From positions 1 to 64,000 of the forward strand of contig NZ_JHQS01000055.1 of assembly GCF_014843845.1 (NCBI RefSeq): DNA of 64,000 nt, given 5' to 3'. The translations under genes were made by a program, and so were the position numbers. Origin of the DNA: Mesorhizobium amorphae. Lineage in GTDB: Bacteria; Pseudomonadota; Alphaproteobacteria; Rhizobiales; Rhizobiaceae. Numbering within the stretch: position 1 is the stretch's first letter; each line of letters begins with the position of its first letter. This document shows, piece by piece, positions 16,238 through 25,206 of this stretch. Below the pieces are notes generated by a model. That model made no database searches and was not told where the DNA came from. It saw nothing but the letters and a program-made list of their open reading frames with translations.

Positions 16238-17737
16238 CTACGCCCCGCTTGTCGCCAGCAGCGACAGCGTGCGCACATTGTCGTGGCCTTCGAAGTCGAG
16301 CAGGCGGGTCGGGTACTGGCCGGTGAAGCAGGCGTCGCAGAATTGCGGCTGCTCATTGTCGCGGCCGGCCTCGCCGACGGCGCGGTAGAGGCCGTCGATC
16401 GACAGGAAGCCGAGCGAATCGACACGGATGAATTCGGCCATCTCCTCGATGGACATGCGCGAGGCCAAGAGCTTCGACTTCTCCGGCGTGTCGACGCCAT
16501 AGAAGCAGGAGGCGCTGGTCGGCGGCGAGGCGATGCGCATATGCACCTCCTTGGCGCCGGCATCGCGCACCATCTGCACGATCTTCTGGCTGGTGGTGCC
16601 GCGCACGATACTGTCGTCGACCAGCACCACGCGTTTGCCCTCGATCATGCGGCGGTTGGCGTTGTGCTTCAGCTTGACGCCCATGTGGCGGATCGAATCG
16701 CCGGGCTGGATGAAGGTGCGGCCGACATAGTGGTTGCGGATGATGCCGAGCTCGAAGGGGATGCCTGCGGCCTGGGAGAAGCCGATCGCCGCCGGCGTGC
16801 CGGAATCCGGCACCGGCACGATGATGTCGGCGTCGACGGGGCTTTCCTGCGCCAGTTCGGCGCCGATGCGCTTGCGCACCTCGTAGACGTTGCGGCCTTC
16901 GACCGAGGAATCCGGCCGCGCGAAATAAACATATTCGAAGATGCAGAAGCGGGTCTTCTGCTGCTCGAATGGGAACAGGCTCTCGATGCCCTTGGCGGTG
17001 ACGACGACCATCTCGCCGGGCTTGAGGTCGCGCACGAAGCGGGCGCCGATAATGTCGAGCGCGCAGGTTTCGGAAGCCAGGATCCAGGCGCCGTCGAGAT
17101 CGCCCAGCACCAGCGGGCGGATGCCGAGCGGGTCGCGGCAGCCGATCATCTTCTTGGCCGTCATCGCCACCAGCGAGAAGGCGCCTTCGACCTGGCGCAC
17201 CGCGTCGATGAAGCGCGAATTCAAATCGCGCTCCTTGCTGGTGGCGACCAGATGCAAGAGCGTCTCGGTGTCGGAGGTCGACGAGAAGATCGCGCCCTGT
17301 TTCTGCAGCGCGCGCTGCACGGTCATGGCGTTGGTCAGATTGCCATTGTGGGCGACGGCAAAACCGCCATCGGCAAGCTCGGCGAAGAAGGGCTGGATGT
17401 TGCGCAGGCCGGCGCCGCCGGTCGTGGCATAGCGGGTATGGCCGATGGCGCGGTTGCCTTGCAGGCTGTCGATGACGCGCTGCTTGGTGAAGGTGTCGCC
17501 GATCAGGCCGACATGGCGTTCGACATGAAACTGGCTGCCGTCATAGGAGACGATGCCGGCGGCTTCCTGGCCGCGATGCTGCAACGCATGCAGGCCGAGC
17601 GTGACGATGGCTGCGGCATCCTGCCGGCCGAATATGCCGAACACGCCGCATTCGTCGTGGAAATGGTCGTCGGCCTCGGCGGAAAGCAAATCGTCTGCGT
17701 CTGCCATGTCGGGCTCAAGCTCCGCTAAAATCGCCAT
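16238..17737 (-). CDS. purF: Amidophosphoribosyltransferase
   Basis: 499 residues. First step of purine synthesis: moves the glutamine amide to PRPP to give phosphoribosylamine. After a propeptide of about 29 residues the catalytic Cys begins CGVFGIFG, then LHALQHRGQEAAGIV in the Ntn-glutaminase domain. The phosphoribosyltransferase PRPP loop is VVLVDDSIVRGTT. Full length for the family. It follows cvpA by 81 nt, an arrangement found in many proteobacteria. A start at Met11 is possible. Confidence 0.97.
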   Translation of the reverse strand: MAILAELEPDMADADDLLSAEADDHFHDECGVFGIFGRQDAAAIVTLGLHALQHRGQEAAGIVSYDGSQFHVERHVGLIGDTFTKQRVIDSLQGNRAIGHTRYATTGGAGLRNIQPFFAELADGGFAVAHNGNLTNAMTVQRALQKQGAIFSSTSDTETLLHLVATSKERDLNSRFIDAVRQVEGAFSLVAMTAKKMIGCRDPLGIRPLVLGDLDGAWILASETCALDIIGARFVRDLKPGEMVVVTAKGIESLFPFEQQKTRFCIFEYVYFARPDSSVEGRNVYEVRKRIGAELAQESPVDADIIVPVPDSGTPAAIGFSQAAGIPFELGIIRNHYVGRTFIQPGDSIRHMGVKLKHNANRRMIEGKRVVLVDDSIVRGTTSQKIVQMVRDAGAKEVHMRIASPPTSASCFYGVDTPEKSKLLASRMSIEEMAEFIRVDSLGFLSIDGLYRAVGEAGRDNEQPQFCDACFTGQYPTRLLDFEGHDNVRTLSLLATSGA

Positions 17738-17818
17738 ATAAGGTGATAGCGCGTCGAAAGCAACGCATGCCGCGCGGCGTTCACATCATCGTCAGGCCTG
17801 GGCCTCGTTGGCCAGCCA

Positions 17819-18505
17819 TCAGTTTGCCGGCGCCGCGGGTGCGGGATTGGCGGGCTGGGCCGGTGCATTGTCGGCCGGCGCATCGCTTCCGCTGTCGTCG
17901 GGCGCCGGGGCATCGGCGTCGTCGCCGGTTGCTGCCGGTGCTTCCGTTGTCGGCGCGGCGGGGGCTTCAGCGCCAGCCTCGGGTGCGGCCGGCTGATTCG
18001 GGTTCAGCTTCTTCAGGATGGCGTTTTCCGGGTCCTCGGGCAGCAGGCTTTCCAGCTTGGCACCGATCTGTTCCAGCAGCGGCCGCGACTTGGCGTTGGC
18101 GACCCAGGCCGGTGCCTTGGCGCCGGCCAGCCAGTTGAAGAACAAAAGCGCCACCGCGACCACCAGGATGCCGCGCGCCGCGCCATAGAGGAAACCCAGC
18201 GTGCGGTCGAGCGCGCCGATCCTGGAATCGATGATCCAGTCGGCGAGTTTCATGGTGATGACGGAAACGACGATAAGCGCGATGACGAAGACGATGGCGG
18301 CGGCCGCCGCCATCGCGATCTTGTCGTTGTCGACATAGGGCTGAACGTAGGGCAGAACCGGCTTGTAGAAGAAGAAGGCGGCTGCCGCCGCCGCTGCCCA
18401 GGAAACCACGGACAGCACCTCGCGGGAGAAACCGCGAACCATGGCCAGCATCGCCGAGACCAGGGTGAAGCCGACGAGAATTCCGTCAAGCAGCGTAATC
18501 GGCAT
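17819..18505 (-). CDS. cvpA: CvpA-family membrane protein with long Ala/Pro tail
   Basis: 228 residues. Four hydrophobic segments lie in the first 130 residues (starting LLDGILVGFTLVSAMLAMVRGFSREV), the CvpA signature region. E. coli CvpA is needed for colicin V production and bile resistance; the molecular role is unclear. The last 55 residues or so are an Ala/Pro/Asp-rich tail (AEAPAAPTTEAPAATGDD...) that would be periplasmic or cytosolic linker-like. Lies between radA and purF. Confidence 0.9.
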   Translation of the reverse strand: MPITLLDGILVGFTLVSAMLAMVRGFSREVLSVVSWAAAAAAAFFFYKPVLPYVQPYVDNDKIAMAAAAAIVFVIALIVVSVITMKLADWIIDSRIGALDRTLGFLYGAARGILVVAVALLFFNWLAGAKAPAWVANAKSRPLLEQIGAKLESLLPEDPENAILKKLNPNQPAAPEAGAEAPAAPTTEAPAATGDDADAPAPDDSGSDAPADNAPAQPANPAPAAPAN

Positions 18506-18546
18506 GTCTTTCGCCCCTGTCTTTTTTCATGGCTCGACGAGCCGCG

Positions 18547-19965
18547 TCACTCTTCCTCGTCGGCGCGGCTGCGCCGTGAGCCGGCTATGCGCGCCACGAG
18601 ATCGGCAAGCTCGGTGGGCTGGAAAGCGCTGGCCCCGATCCCCCCGGCCCCATTACCACCAACAAGGTCCTCACTGCCCAAGGGCAGAACCGCGCTTCCA
18701 AAACCCAGCTTTTCGGCCTCCTTGAGGCGCTGCTGCGCATGCGCAACTGGCCTCACCGCGCCCGACAGGCTGATTTCGCCGAAATAGACGCAATCGGCCG
18801 GAAGGGCAAGACCGGTGAGCGACGAAACCAGTGCCGCCGCCACCGCGAGATCGGCGGCAGGCTCCGAAATCCGGTAGCCGCCGGCGACGTTGAGATAGAC
18901 ATCGTGGGTGCCGAAGCGCACCCCGCAATGGGCCTCCAGGACGGCCAGCACCATCGACAGCCGGGCGCCGTCCCAGCCGACGACGGCGCGACGCGGCGTG
19001 CCGAGCGAGGAGGGCGCCACCAGCGCTTGGATCTCGACCAGCACCGGACGCGTGCCTTCCATGCCGGCGAAAACCGCGGCGCCCGGCGATTTCGCATGGC
19101 GTTCGCCGAGGAACAGCTCCGACGGATTGGCGACCTCGCGCAGGCCCTTGTCCGACATCTCGAAGACGCCGATCTCGTCGGTCGGCCCAAAACGGTTCTT
19201 CACCGTGCGCAGGATGCGGTAGTGATGGCCGCCTTCGCCCTCGAAATAGAGCACGGCGTCGACCATGTGCTCGACGACGCGAGGGCCGGCGATCTGGCCT
19301 TCCTTGGTGACATGGCCGACCAGCACGATCGCAGCACCTGTGGATTTCGCATAACGGATCATCGCCTGGGCGGCGGCACGCACCTGGGTGACGGTGCCCG
19401 GCGCCGAATCGGCCATGTCCGTCCACAGCGTCTGGATCGAATCGAGGATCACCAGATCCGGCCGCTTGCCGTCGGCGATCGTCGCCAGGATGTCCTCGAC
19501 ATTGGTTTCGGCGGCGAGTTCGACCGGCGTGTCGGCGACGCCGAGTCGCTGCGCGCGCAGCCTGATCTGGGCGACGGCCTCTTCGCCCGAGACATAGACG
19601 ATGCGGTGGCCTTTTGACGCCAGCGCCGCCGCGGCCTGGGTCAGAAGTGTCGACTTGCCAATGCCGGGATCGCCGCCGACCAAAAGTGCCGAGCCGCGGA
19701 CAAAACCGCCGCCGGTGGCGCGGTCGAGCTCGCCGATGCCGGAGACGATGCGCGGCGCATCCTCGATGTCGCCGGACAGGCTGGTCAGCACCACGGCGCG
19801 GCCCTTGCGGGCATTGCGCGTGTTGGCCGGCCCCGAGCCGATGCCGCCGGCGGTGCCTTCCTCGACCAGCGTGTTCCACTCGCCGCAGGCATCGCATTTG
19901 CCGGCCCAGCGCTGATGCACCGAACCGCAATTCTGGCAGATGAACTGGACGCGGGATTTAGCCAT
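18547..19965 (-). CDS. radA: DNA repair protein RadA (Sms)
   Basis: 472 residues from the ATG at 19965, the usual RadA start (MAKSRVQFIC). RadA helps process recombination intermediates as a hexameric branch-migration helicase. The N-terminal zinc finger is CQNCG ... CDACGEWN (residues 9 to 29). Walker A is GGDPGIGKSTL near 96, the RadA-specific KNRFG motif is VKNRFGPTDEIGVF near 248, and a Lon-like C-terminal domain follows. A frame extension to 20022 is possible but has no Shine-Dalgarno match. Confidence 0.96.
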   Translation of the reverse strand: MAKSRVQFICQNCGSVHQRWAGKCDACGEWNTLVEEGTAGGIGSGPANTRNARKGRAVVLTSLSGDIEDAPRIVSGIGELDRATGGGFVRGSALLVGGDPGIGKSTLLTQAAAALASKGHRIVYVSGEEAVAQIRLRAQRLGVADTPVELAAETNVEDILATIADGKRPDLVILDSIQTLWTDMADSAPGTVTQVRAAAQAMIRYAKSTGAAIVLVGHVTKEGQIAGPRVVEHMVDAVLYFEGEGGHHYRILRTVKNRFGPTDEIGVFEMSDKGLREVANPSELFLGERHAKSPGAAVFAGMEGTRPVLVEIQALVAPSSLGTPRRAVVGWDGARLSMVLAVLEAHCGVRFGTHDVYLNVAGGYRISEPAADLAVAAALVSSLTGLALPADCVYFGEISLSGAVRPVAHAQQRLKEAEKLGFGSAVLPLGSEDLVGGNGAGGIGASAFQPTELADLVARIAGSRRSRADEEE

Positions 19966-20045
19966 GAAACTGCCGCCACTTTTCAAAAAATCCGGACCAA
20001 GGCCGTCCGCATTTTCGACCATGGTTTGGCAAGCGCAGGTACAAC

Positions 20046-20558
20046 TCAGTGCTTCTTGGCAAGAGCGCGAACTTCGGCAAGTGCCTCATCGAGCAACATC
20101 GGATTGGGCGGCAGCATCTGTGTGTCGTAAATGGAGATCATGCCTTGTGTCTGGCCGGCAAGATCAGGCATGTCTTTCCGCGTCGCCTCATCAATCCCGT
20201 TGACATAAAACAGGAAATGCTGCCCGGCCAGAACGGGTACGCCGCATCCTCCCATGATCAGCGTGGTCGTAGAGATTGCACCATTCGCTTGCGGCTTGCC
20301 CTTGAACACCTCTGCTATCTCGTAGCGTACGTTGACCAGTATCCGGCCATCGCCCACATCGGTTGGGGGACCTCCAACCTTTGTTGAGCTAAGCTCCGTC
20401 GCTGTCACCAAGCCATGGAATACCAGGGCGGCTTCTGCAAATGCTCGCTGTGGCGTCCAGCCTGGAGGCATGGAACAAGCGGAAGCGATCCCGGGCAGCG
20501 CAACCGCGCCGAGGAGAGCGAGAGCAAGAGAGGCCGGAAACCCGAAACGGCTGCCCAT
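20046..20558 (-). CDS. Secreted hypothetical protein, possible NTR/TIMP-like fold
   Basis: 170 residues with a signal peptide ending at about GIASA. The mature protein starts with Cys (CSMPPGWTPQRAFAEAALVFHGLV), then a strand-rich stretch (ILVNVRYEIAEVFKGK), then MGGCGVPVLAGQHFLFYV. An N-terminal Cys followed by AxLVFxGxV, an FKG strand and a GCG with a second Cys resembles netrin/TIMP-like exported domains; this is a visual match only. It sits 2 nt after dnaB and before radA, where other rhizobia often carry alr. Base composition is a little lower in GC than its neighbours. Confidence 0.6.
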   Translation of the reverse strand: MGSRFGFPASLALALLGAVALPGIASACSMPPGWTPQRAFAEAALVFHGLVTATELSSTKVGGPPTDVGDGRILVNVRYEIAEVFKGKPQANGAISTTTLIMGGCGVPVLAGQHFLFYVNGIDEATRKDMPDLAGQTQGMISIYDTQMLPPNPMLLDEALAEVRALAKKH

Positions 20559-20560
20559 GT

Positions 20561-22051
20561 CTACTCAAACCGATCCGGCAGATGGTGCTCCTCGGCAAGG
20601 TCGGAGAACCGCGTAAATTCGCCCTGGAAGGCGAGGCTGACCGAACCGGTCGGACCGTGGCGCTGCTTGGCGACGATGACTTCGGCCTTGCCGCGCATCT
20701 CGTTCATCTCGTTTTCCCACTTGACGTATTCGTCGGTGCCGGGTTTCGGCTCGCGGTTCTTGAGGTAATACTCCTCGCGATAGACGAACATCACCACGTC
20801 GGCGTCCTGCTCGATCGAGCCGGATTCGCGCAAATCCGACAGCTGCGGGCGCTTGTCGTCGCGGCTTTCGACCTGACGCGACAGCTGCGACAACGCGATG
20901 ATCGGCACGCTGAGTTCCTTGGCCAGCGCCTTCAGGCCGGTGGTGATCTCGGTGATTTCCTGCACGCGGTTCTGCGAGGATTTGGCGCTCGATCCCTGCA
21001 TCAGCTGGATATAGTCGATAACGATGAGGTCGAGGCCGCGCTGGCGCTTCAGGCGCCGTGCGCGGGCCGACAGCTGGGCGATGGAAATACCGCCGGTCTG
21101 GTCGATGAACAGCGGGATCTTCTGCATGGTCTGCGAGCAGGCGACCAGCTTCTCGAAATCCATCTCGGAAATCTCGCCGCGGCGGATTTTTGACGACGGG
21201 ATCTCGGTCTGCTCGGAAATGATACGCGTGGCGAGCTGTTCCGACGACATTTCCAGCGAGAAGAAGCCGACGACGCCGCCATTGGCGGCCTTGAACGAGC
21301 CGTCGGCCTGCTGCGCCGGCACATAGGCCTCGGCGATGTTGAAGGCCATGTTGGTGGCTAGAGACGTCTTGCCCATGCCCGGACGGCCGGCGATGATGAT
21401 CAGGTCGGACGGCTGCAGGCCGCCCATGCGGCGGTCGAGGTCGCGCAAGCCGGTGGCGACGCCCGACAGATGCCCGTCGCGCATATAGGCGGCATTGGCC
21501 ATGTCGACGGCGGTCTTGACCGCATCGGTGAAGCTTTCGAAGCCGCCGTCGTAGCGGCCCGTTTCGGCCAGCTCGAACAGGCGCCGTTCGGCATCCTCGA
21601 TCTGCTCGGAGGGTGCCATGTCGACGGGCGCGTCATAGGCGATGTTGACCATGTCCTCGCCGACGGTGATCAGCGCGCGACGCGTCGCCAGGTCATAGAT
21701 GGCGCGGCCATAATCGGTGGCGTTGACGACGGTGACGGCCTCGACGGCGAGGCGCACGACATATTGCGCCACCGTCATGTCGCCGACCTTTTCGTCGGCC
21801 GGCAGGAAGGTTTTCAGCGTGATCGGCGTCGCCACCTTGCCCATGCGGATGAGCTCGGCAGCAATCTCGAATATCTTGCGGTGCAGCGGCTCGTAGAAAT
21901 GCCCGGCCTTGAGGAAGTCGGAGACGCGGTAGAAGGCATCATTGTTGACGAGGATAGCGCCGAGCAGCGCCTGCTCGGCCTCGATGTTGTTTGGTGCCTC
22001 GCGATAAAGCGGTGTTTCCGCCACGCCGAACTTGCGCGCTGCCTCAGCCAT
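20561..22051 (-). CDS. dnaB: Replicative DNA helicase DnaB
   Basis: 496 residues from the ATG at 22051 (MAEAARKFGV). The N-terminal primase-interaction domain begins NNIEAEQALLGAILV. The RecA-like domain has Walker A GRPGMGKTSLA and Walker B LDLIVIDYIQLM, then the sensor block IALSQLSRQVESRDDKRP. The hexamer unwinds DNA at the fork. A promoter with an embedded GAAC-N7-GAAC box lies 193 nt upstream (22238-22266), so DNA damage may induce it. Confidence 0.96.
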   Translation of the reverse strand: MAEAARKFGVAETPLYREAPNNIEAEQALLGAILVNNDAFYRVSDFLKAGHFYEPLHRKIFEIAAELIRMGKVATPITLKTFLPADEKVGDMTVAQYVVRLAVEAVTVVNATDYGRAIYDLATRRALITVGEDMVNIAYDAPVDMAPSEQIEDAERRLFELAETGRYDGGFESFTDAVKTAVDMANAAYMRDGHLSGVATGLRDLDRRMGGLQPSDLIIIAGRPGMGKTSLATNMAFNIAEAYVPAQQADGSFKAANGGVVGFFSLEMSSEQLATRIISEQTEIPSSKIRRGEISEMDFEKLVACSQTMQKIPLFIDQTGGISIAQLSARARRLKRQRGLDLIVIDYIQLMQGSSAKSSQNRVQEITEITTGLKALAKELSVPIIALSQLSRQVESRDDKRPQLSDLRESGSIEQDADVVMFVYREEYYLKNREPKPGTDEYVKWENEMNEMRGKAEVIVAKQRHGPTGSVSLAFQGEFTRFSDLAEEHHLPDRFE

Positions 22052-22237
22052 GATGTCCCCGAATTTCGATCCCGCATTCTCGATATCAGAACGGACAAAA
22101 GCCGGTGCTGACTTATCTGCAACAGTGCCCGTCCAACCAGCTTTGATGCCCACTGTTCACAGGCGAGGCACATCCTCCACAGGACAGAATTCCCGTGCTC
22201 CGATTCCGGTTGACTCGGCAAGGTGTTGATTCTGTCT

Positions 22238-22266
22238 ATGATAGAACAAATAAGGAACAAAAGCAA
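22238..22266 (-). promoter_or_regulatory. Sigma-70-type promoter with alphaproteobacterial SOS box
   Basis: On the minus strand TTGCTT (22266-22261) and TATCAT (22243-22238) are separated by exactly 17 nt. The spacer holds GTTC-N7-GTTC; on the plus strand this reads GAAC at 22244-22247 and GAAC at 22255-22258, seven bases apart. GAAC-N7-GAAC is the known LexA site of alphaproteobacteria. A LexA dimer here would block RNA polymerase. The first gene downstream is dnaB. Confidence 0.75.
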
Positions 22267-22280
22267 GTTGCATGCAACCG

Positions 22281-23243
22281 CTAGACGGCATCGCCCCAGT
22301 CCAGCCGCCGCGCCACCTTGAACGCATCGCCGTCGCGCTTGGTGAAGAGTTTTTCGCCGGCGCTGCCGTCCAGCTCGCAAAGCTTGAGCACAACCTTGCC
22401 GGAGCCGGGTTTGGGCGGCGCGATCACCCGCGCGGCGCGCAAAGGCGCTGGATGCCGCGAGGCAGCGACGTAAATAAATTTCTCGTCTTCCCAGGGCACG
22501 TCGGCGTCCTTGGCCAACCGGTGCAGGCGCGAGCGGGCGACGCGGCGGGAAAAATGGCACCAGTCGGGCTGGGCGAGCGGGCAGGGCACTTCATGCGGGC
22601 ATGGCGCCAGGATATGCGCGCCGGCTTCGATCAATTGCCGCCGCACGGCAAGGATGCGTTGCCAGCCGGCCGGCGTTCCCGGCTCGACGATCAGCAGCGT
22701 GTCGGCGGTCAATTGCCAGAGCCGGTCGACCAGCTTCGGCAACGATGCCGGCGTGATCTCGTCCAGCACATAGGCGCAGCTGACCAGGTCGGCCGCTTTG
22801 AGGTCGGCAAGGTCGATGGTGGCGTCGCCGGCAATCCACGATGTCTTGGCCGTGATCGCGTCGGCGGCGAGCGTCTCGCCGATCTTGCGCACCGCAGCGC
22901 TCGCTTCGAGCAGCACCGCCGCTTCGAGATCGGGCCAGAGGTCGCTGGTGGCCCAAAGCACCGTGCCAGGGCCGGCGCCGACATCGAGCATGGTCTTTGG
23001 CGCAAAATCAGGCTGGGCGTCCGCCAGTGCATCGAGGCTGGCGCGCACAGCCGCGTAGGTCGCCGGCAGCCGCGTCGCCAGATACGCCCTGACAGCCATC
23101 TCCTCGGCCATATGCAGGCGACCGTCACGCAGTTCGGCGCGATAGCGGTCGGACAGCGTCCTTGCCGCCTGCTTTAAGGCGGGCAGCGGCAACTTGTCGA
23201 GCAGGCGCTCGACGCCCTGTCTGAGGGGAGCAGGCAGTTCCAC
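22281..23243 (-). CDS. Rsm22-family methyltransferase-like protein
   Basis: 320 residues. A SAM-binding loop MLDVGAGPGTVLWA lies at 85-96 or so, followed by a class I methyltransferase layout. The C-terminal half has the Rsm22-type block with cysteines (HILAPCPHEVPCPLAQPDWCHF), which binds a metal cluster in the mitochondrial relative METTL17/Rsm22, a small-subunit ribosome assembly factor. A ribosome-related role is inferred from the family. It lies 4 nt after ynfA on the same strand. Confidence 0.85.
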   Translation of the reverse strand: MELPAPLRQGVERLLDKLPLPALKQAARTLSDRYRAELRDGRLHMAEEMAVRAYLATRLPATYAAVRASLDALADAQPDFAPKTMLDVGAGPGTVLWATSDLWPDLEAAVLLEASAAVRKIGETLAADAITAKTSWIAGDATIDLADLKAADLVSCAYVLDEITPASLPKLVDRLWQLTADTLLIVEPGTPAGWQRILAVRRQLIEAGAHILAPCPHEVPCPLAQPDWCHFSRRVARSRLHRLAKDADVPWEDEKFIYVAASRHPAPLRAARVIAPPKPGSGKVVLKLCELDGSAGEKLFTKRDGDAFKVARRLDWGDAV

Positions 23244-23246
23244 GGC

Positions 23247-23570
23247 TCAGGCTCCCCGGGGCGCGAGCAGGATGACCGAGGCGCCGACGATGCAGAGTGC
23301 CGCCCCTCCAAGATCCCAGCGGTCGGGACGCACACCTTCCACCAGCCACAGCCAGCCGAGCGATGCCGCGATGTAGATGCCGCCATAAGCGGCATAGGCA
23401 CGGCCCGCGGCATTGGTGTCGACGAGCGCCAGCAGGAAACCGAACAGCGCCAGCGAGACGAGGCCGGGCGCCAGCCACAACGGTGACCTCTCCAGCCGCC
23501 ACCAGGCCCAGAACGAGAAGCAGCCGGCGATCTCGGCAAGCGCGGCTGCGATGTAGATGAGGTAGGTCAT
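23247..23570 (-). CDS. ynfA: YnfA/UPF0060 family small membrane protein
   Basis: 107 residues, the family length, from the ATG at 23570. Four hydrophobic helices, with motifs LAEIAGCFSFWAWWR near residue 11 and AYAAYGGIYIAASLGWLW near 57, characteristic of UPF0060. The family is related to small multidrug resistance transporters, and Shigella YnfA has been described as an efflux protein. A longer frame to 23726 exists but the N-terminal part is not membrane-like, so the shorter start is used. Confidence 0.88.
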   Translation of the reverse strand: MTYLIYIAAALAEIAGCFSFWAWWRLERSPLWLAPGLVSLALFGFLLALVDTNAAGRAYAAYGGIYIAASLGWLWLVEGVRPDRWDLGGAALCIVGASVILLAPRGA

Positions 23571-23649
23571 GAAAGGTCTCGCGATAACGAGACCTTTTTC
23601 ATGCTTGGGCAGGTAATGGCAAGACCAATGGCCGCGGGCCGGCGCCCTT

Positions 23650-24933
23650 CTACTCCGCAACCTTGCGGCGGCGGGCCGGTTTGGCGACGGGCGCCTGTCG
23701 GCGATGGCCCATGTCGCGCATTTCAAGCGCCTTCTCGCATTTGCCGATGTAGTCGCGCGTCATCGGCAGCGTGTCGTTCTTCTTGGCGAGCTGGATCTGG
23801 AAGATCACCAGGTCCTGCCAGCGGAAGGCCGCTTCCGAGGCGGCCAGATAGAACTCCCACATGCGGCAGAAGCGCTCGTCATAGATCGCCTTGGCCTTGT
23901 CGCGGTTGGCGGCGAAGCGCTCGCCCCAATGCTTCAGCGTGTCGGCATAGTGCAGCCTGAGCATCTCGACGTCGGTGACGACGAGGCCGGACTTCTCGAT
24001 CGCCGGCATCACCTCGGACAATGCAGGGATGTAGCCGCCCGGGAAGATGTATTTGCGGACGAAGGCGCTGGTCGCCCACGGCACGCCGGAGCGGCCGATC
24101 GTGTGCAAGAGCATGACGCCGTCCGGCTTCAGAAGCGTCGCCGATTTTTCGAAGAAGGTGCGGTAATGGTTGACGCCGACATGCTCGAACATGCCGACCG
24201 AGACGATGCGGTCGAAGCGCTCGTTGAGTTCGCGATAGTCCTTGAGGTCGAAATGCACCCGGTCCTGAAGCCCTAGCGCATGGGCGCGGTCGGTGGCGAC
24301 ACCGTGCTGTTCGGTCGACAGGGTGACGCCTTGGACATCGACGTCGAAGTATTTCGCCAGATAGATGCCGAGCCCGCCCCAGCCGGAGCCGATGTCGAGC
24401 ACGGTCTGGCCGGCTTTCAGCCTCAGCTTGGCGGCGATGTGACGTTTCTTGGCGGCCTGCGCTTCGTCGAGCGTCATGTCGGGTTGCTCGAAATAGGCGC
24501 AGGAATACTGCATGTCCTCATCGAGGAAGAGCCGGTAGAGGTCGCCCGACAGATCATAGTGGCGCTGCACGTTGCGGCGCGCGCGCGAGGCGGTGTTGAT
24601 CTGCTGCAGGCGGCGGAAAGCATGGCGCAGGCCTTCGATCGCCTTCGACCAGGTGGCGTCGATGCCGCCGCTGCCCATGTTCTGGAAGGCGATGCGCATC
24701 ACGCCTAGCACGCCGCCTTCGAGGATATCGAGCTCGCCATCCATGTAGGCTTCCGGCACCGCCAGCATCGGGTCGAAGGTGATGGCGCGTTCGGCGTGCT
24801 TGGTCTTGATGTGCATATGCACCGGCTCGCCGCTGCCGTCGCCGAAGATCACTGTCGAGCCCTTAGGCCCGGTCACCTTGAGATTGCCGGTGCGCACAAG
24901 ACGGTCGAGAAGGCGCTTCAACAGGATATTCAT
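23650..24933 (-). CDS. cfa: Cyclopropane-fatty-acyl-phospholipid synthase
   Basis: 427 residues from the ATG at 24933 (MNILLKRLLDRLVRTG). It methylates cis double bonds of phospholipid acyl chains with SAM to form cyclopropanes. The SAM motif is VLDIGSGWGGLGIYLA; other family blocks are QYSCAYFE, GVTLSTEQ, VGMFEHVGVNHY and FVRKYIFPGGYIP. An upstream start at 24975 would fall in a GCGCATGA-type repeat and is rejected. The C-terminal tail is basic (HRRQAPVAKPARRRK). Confidence 0.94.
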   Translation of the reverse strand: MNILLKRLLDRLVRTGNLKVTGPKGSTVIFGDGSGEPVHMHIKTKHAERAITFDPMLAVPEAYMDGELDILEGGVLGVMRIAFQNMGSGGIDATWSKAIEGLRHAFRRLQQINTASRARRNVQRHYDLSGDLYRLFLDEDMQYSCAYFEQPDMTLDEAQAAKKRHIAAKLRLKAGQTVLDIGSGWGGLGIYLAKYFDVDVQGVTLSTEQHGVATDRAHALGLQDRVHFDLKDYRELNERFDRIVSVGMFEHVGVNHYRTFFEKSATLLKPDGVMLLHTIGRSGVPWATSAFVRKYIFPGGYIPALSEVMPAIEKSGLVVTDVEMLRLHYADTLKHWGERFAANRDKAKAIYDERFCRMWEFYLAASEAAFRWQDLVIFQIQLAKKNDTLPMTRDYIGKCEKALEMRDMGHRRQAPVAKPARRRKVAE

Positions 24934-24971
24934 GACCAAATGTTCCCTCACATCAGACATGCTGTGCTGGT

Positions 24972-25016
24972 GCATGACCCGAAAATCGCAACCGGCTTTC
25001 GCCGGGGATCATGCGC
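24972..25016. repeat. GCATGA/TCATGCGC hairpin repeat, copy 1
   Basis: GCATGACCCGAAAATCG at the left faces CCGGCTTTCGCCGGGGATCATGCGC at the right. The outer arms GCATGA and TCATGC pair, and the inner arms are diverged. The same design is seen at 39482-39529. It lies just upstream of cfa. Confidence 0.55.
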
Positions 25017-25111
25017 CAATCCAAGGTGCCACAGCGCCCTTTGCGCGTCATAGGACGCCCGGGGTTGTAGTCTGCCTCAATATATAGGGGTTCGAAAGTT
25101 CCATTTGGCAC

Positions 25112-25141
25112 AAAAATGCCCGGGCGCGAGGCCCGGGCATT
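25112..25141 (-). terminator. Strong terminator of the rpsF-rpsR-rplI operon
   Basis: AATGCCCGGGC (25115-25125) and GCCCGGGCATT (25131-25141) form a perfect 11-bp stem with a 5-nt loop. On the minus strand it is followed by a T run (25116-25112). It lies 66 nt after the rplI stop. Confidence 0.88.
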
Positions 25142-25206
25142 GGTCCACAAAGGCTAAATGCCGACAAAGTGATCAGAGCGCTGCTCTGACACTCCGCCGG
25201 GCGTGA

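Noticed and set aside
22052..22243. Small minus-strand ORF with GGAGG before an ATG between the SOS promoter and dnaB
   Set aside because: The frame simply runs on into an alternative frame of dnaB with no recognisable protein; it may be a leader peptide, but there is no evidence beyond the ribosome site.
25142..25206. Small hairpin TCAGAGC-GCT-GCTCTGA after the rplI stop
   Set aside because: 7-bp stem without a T run; the strong terminator at 25112-25141 is enough.
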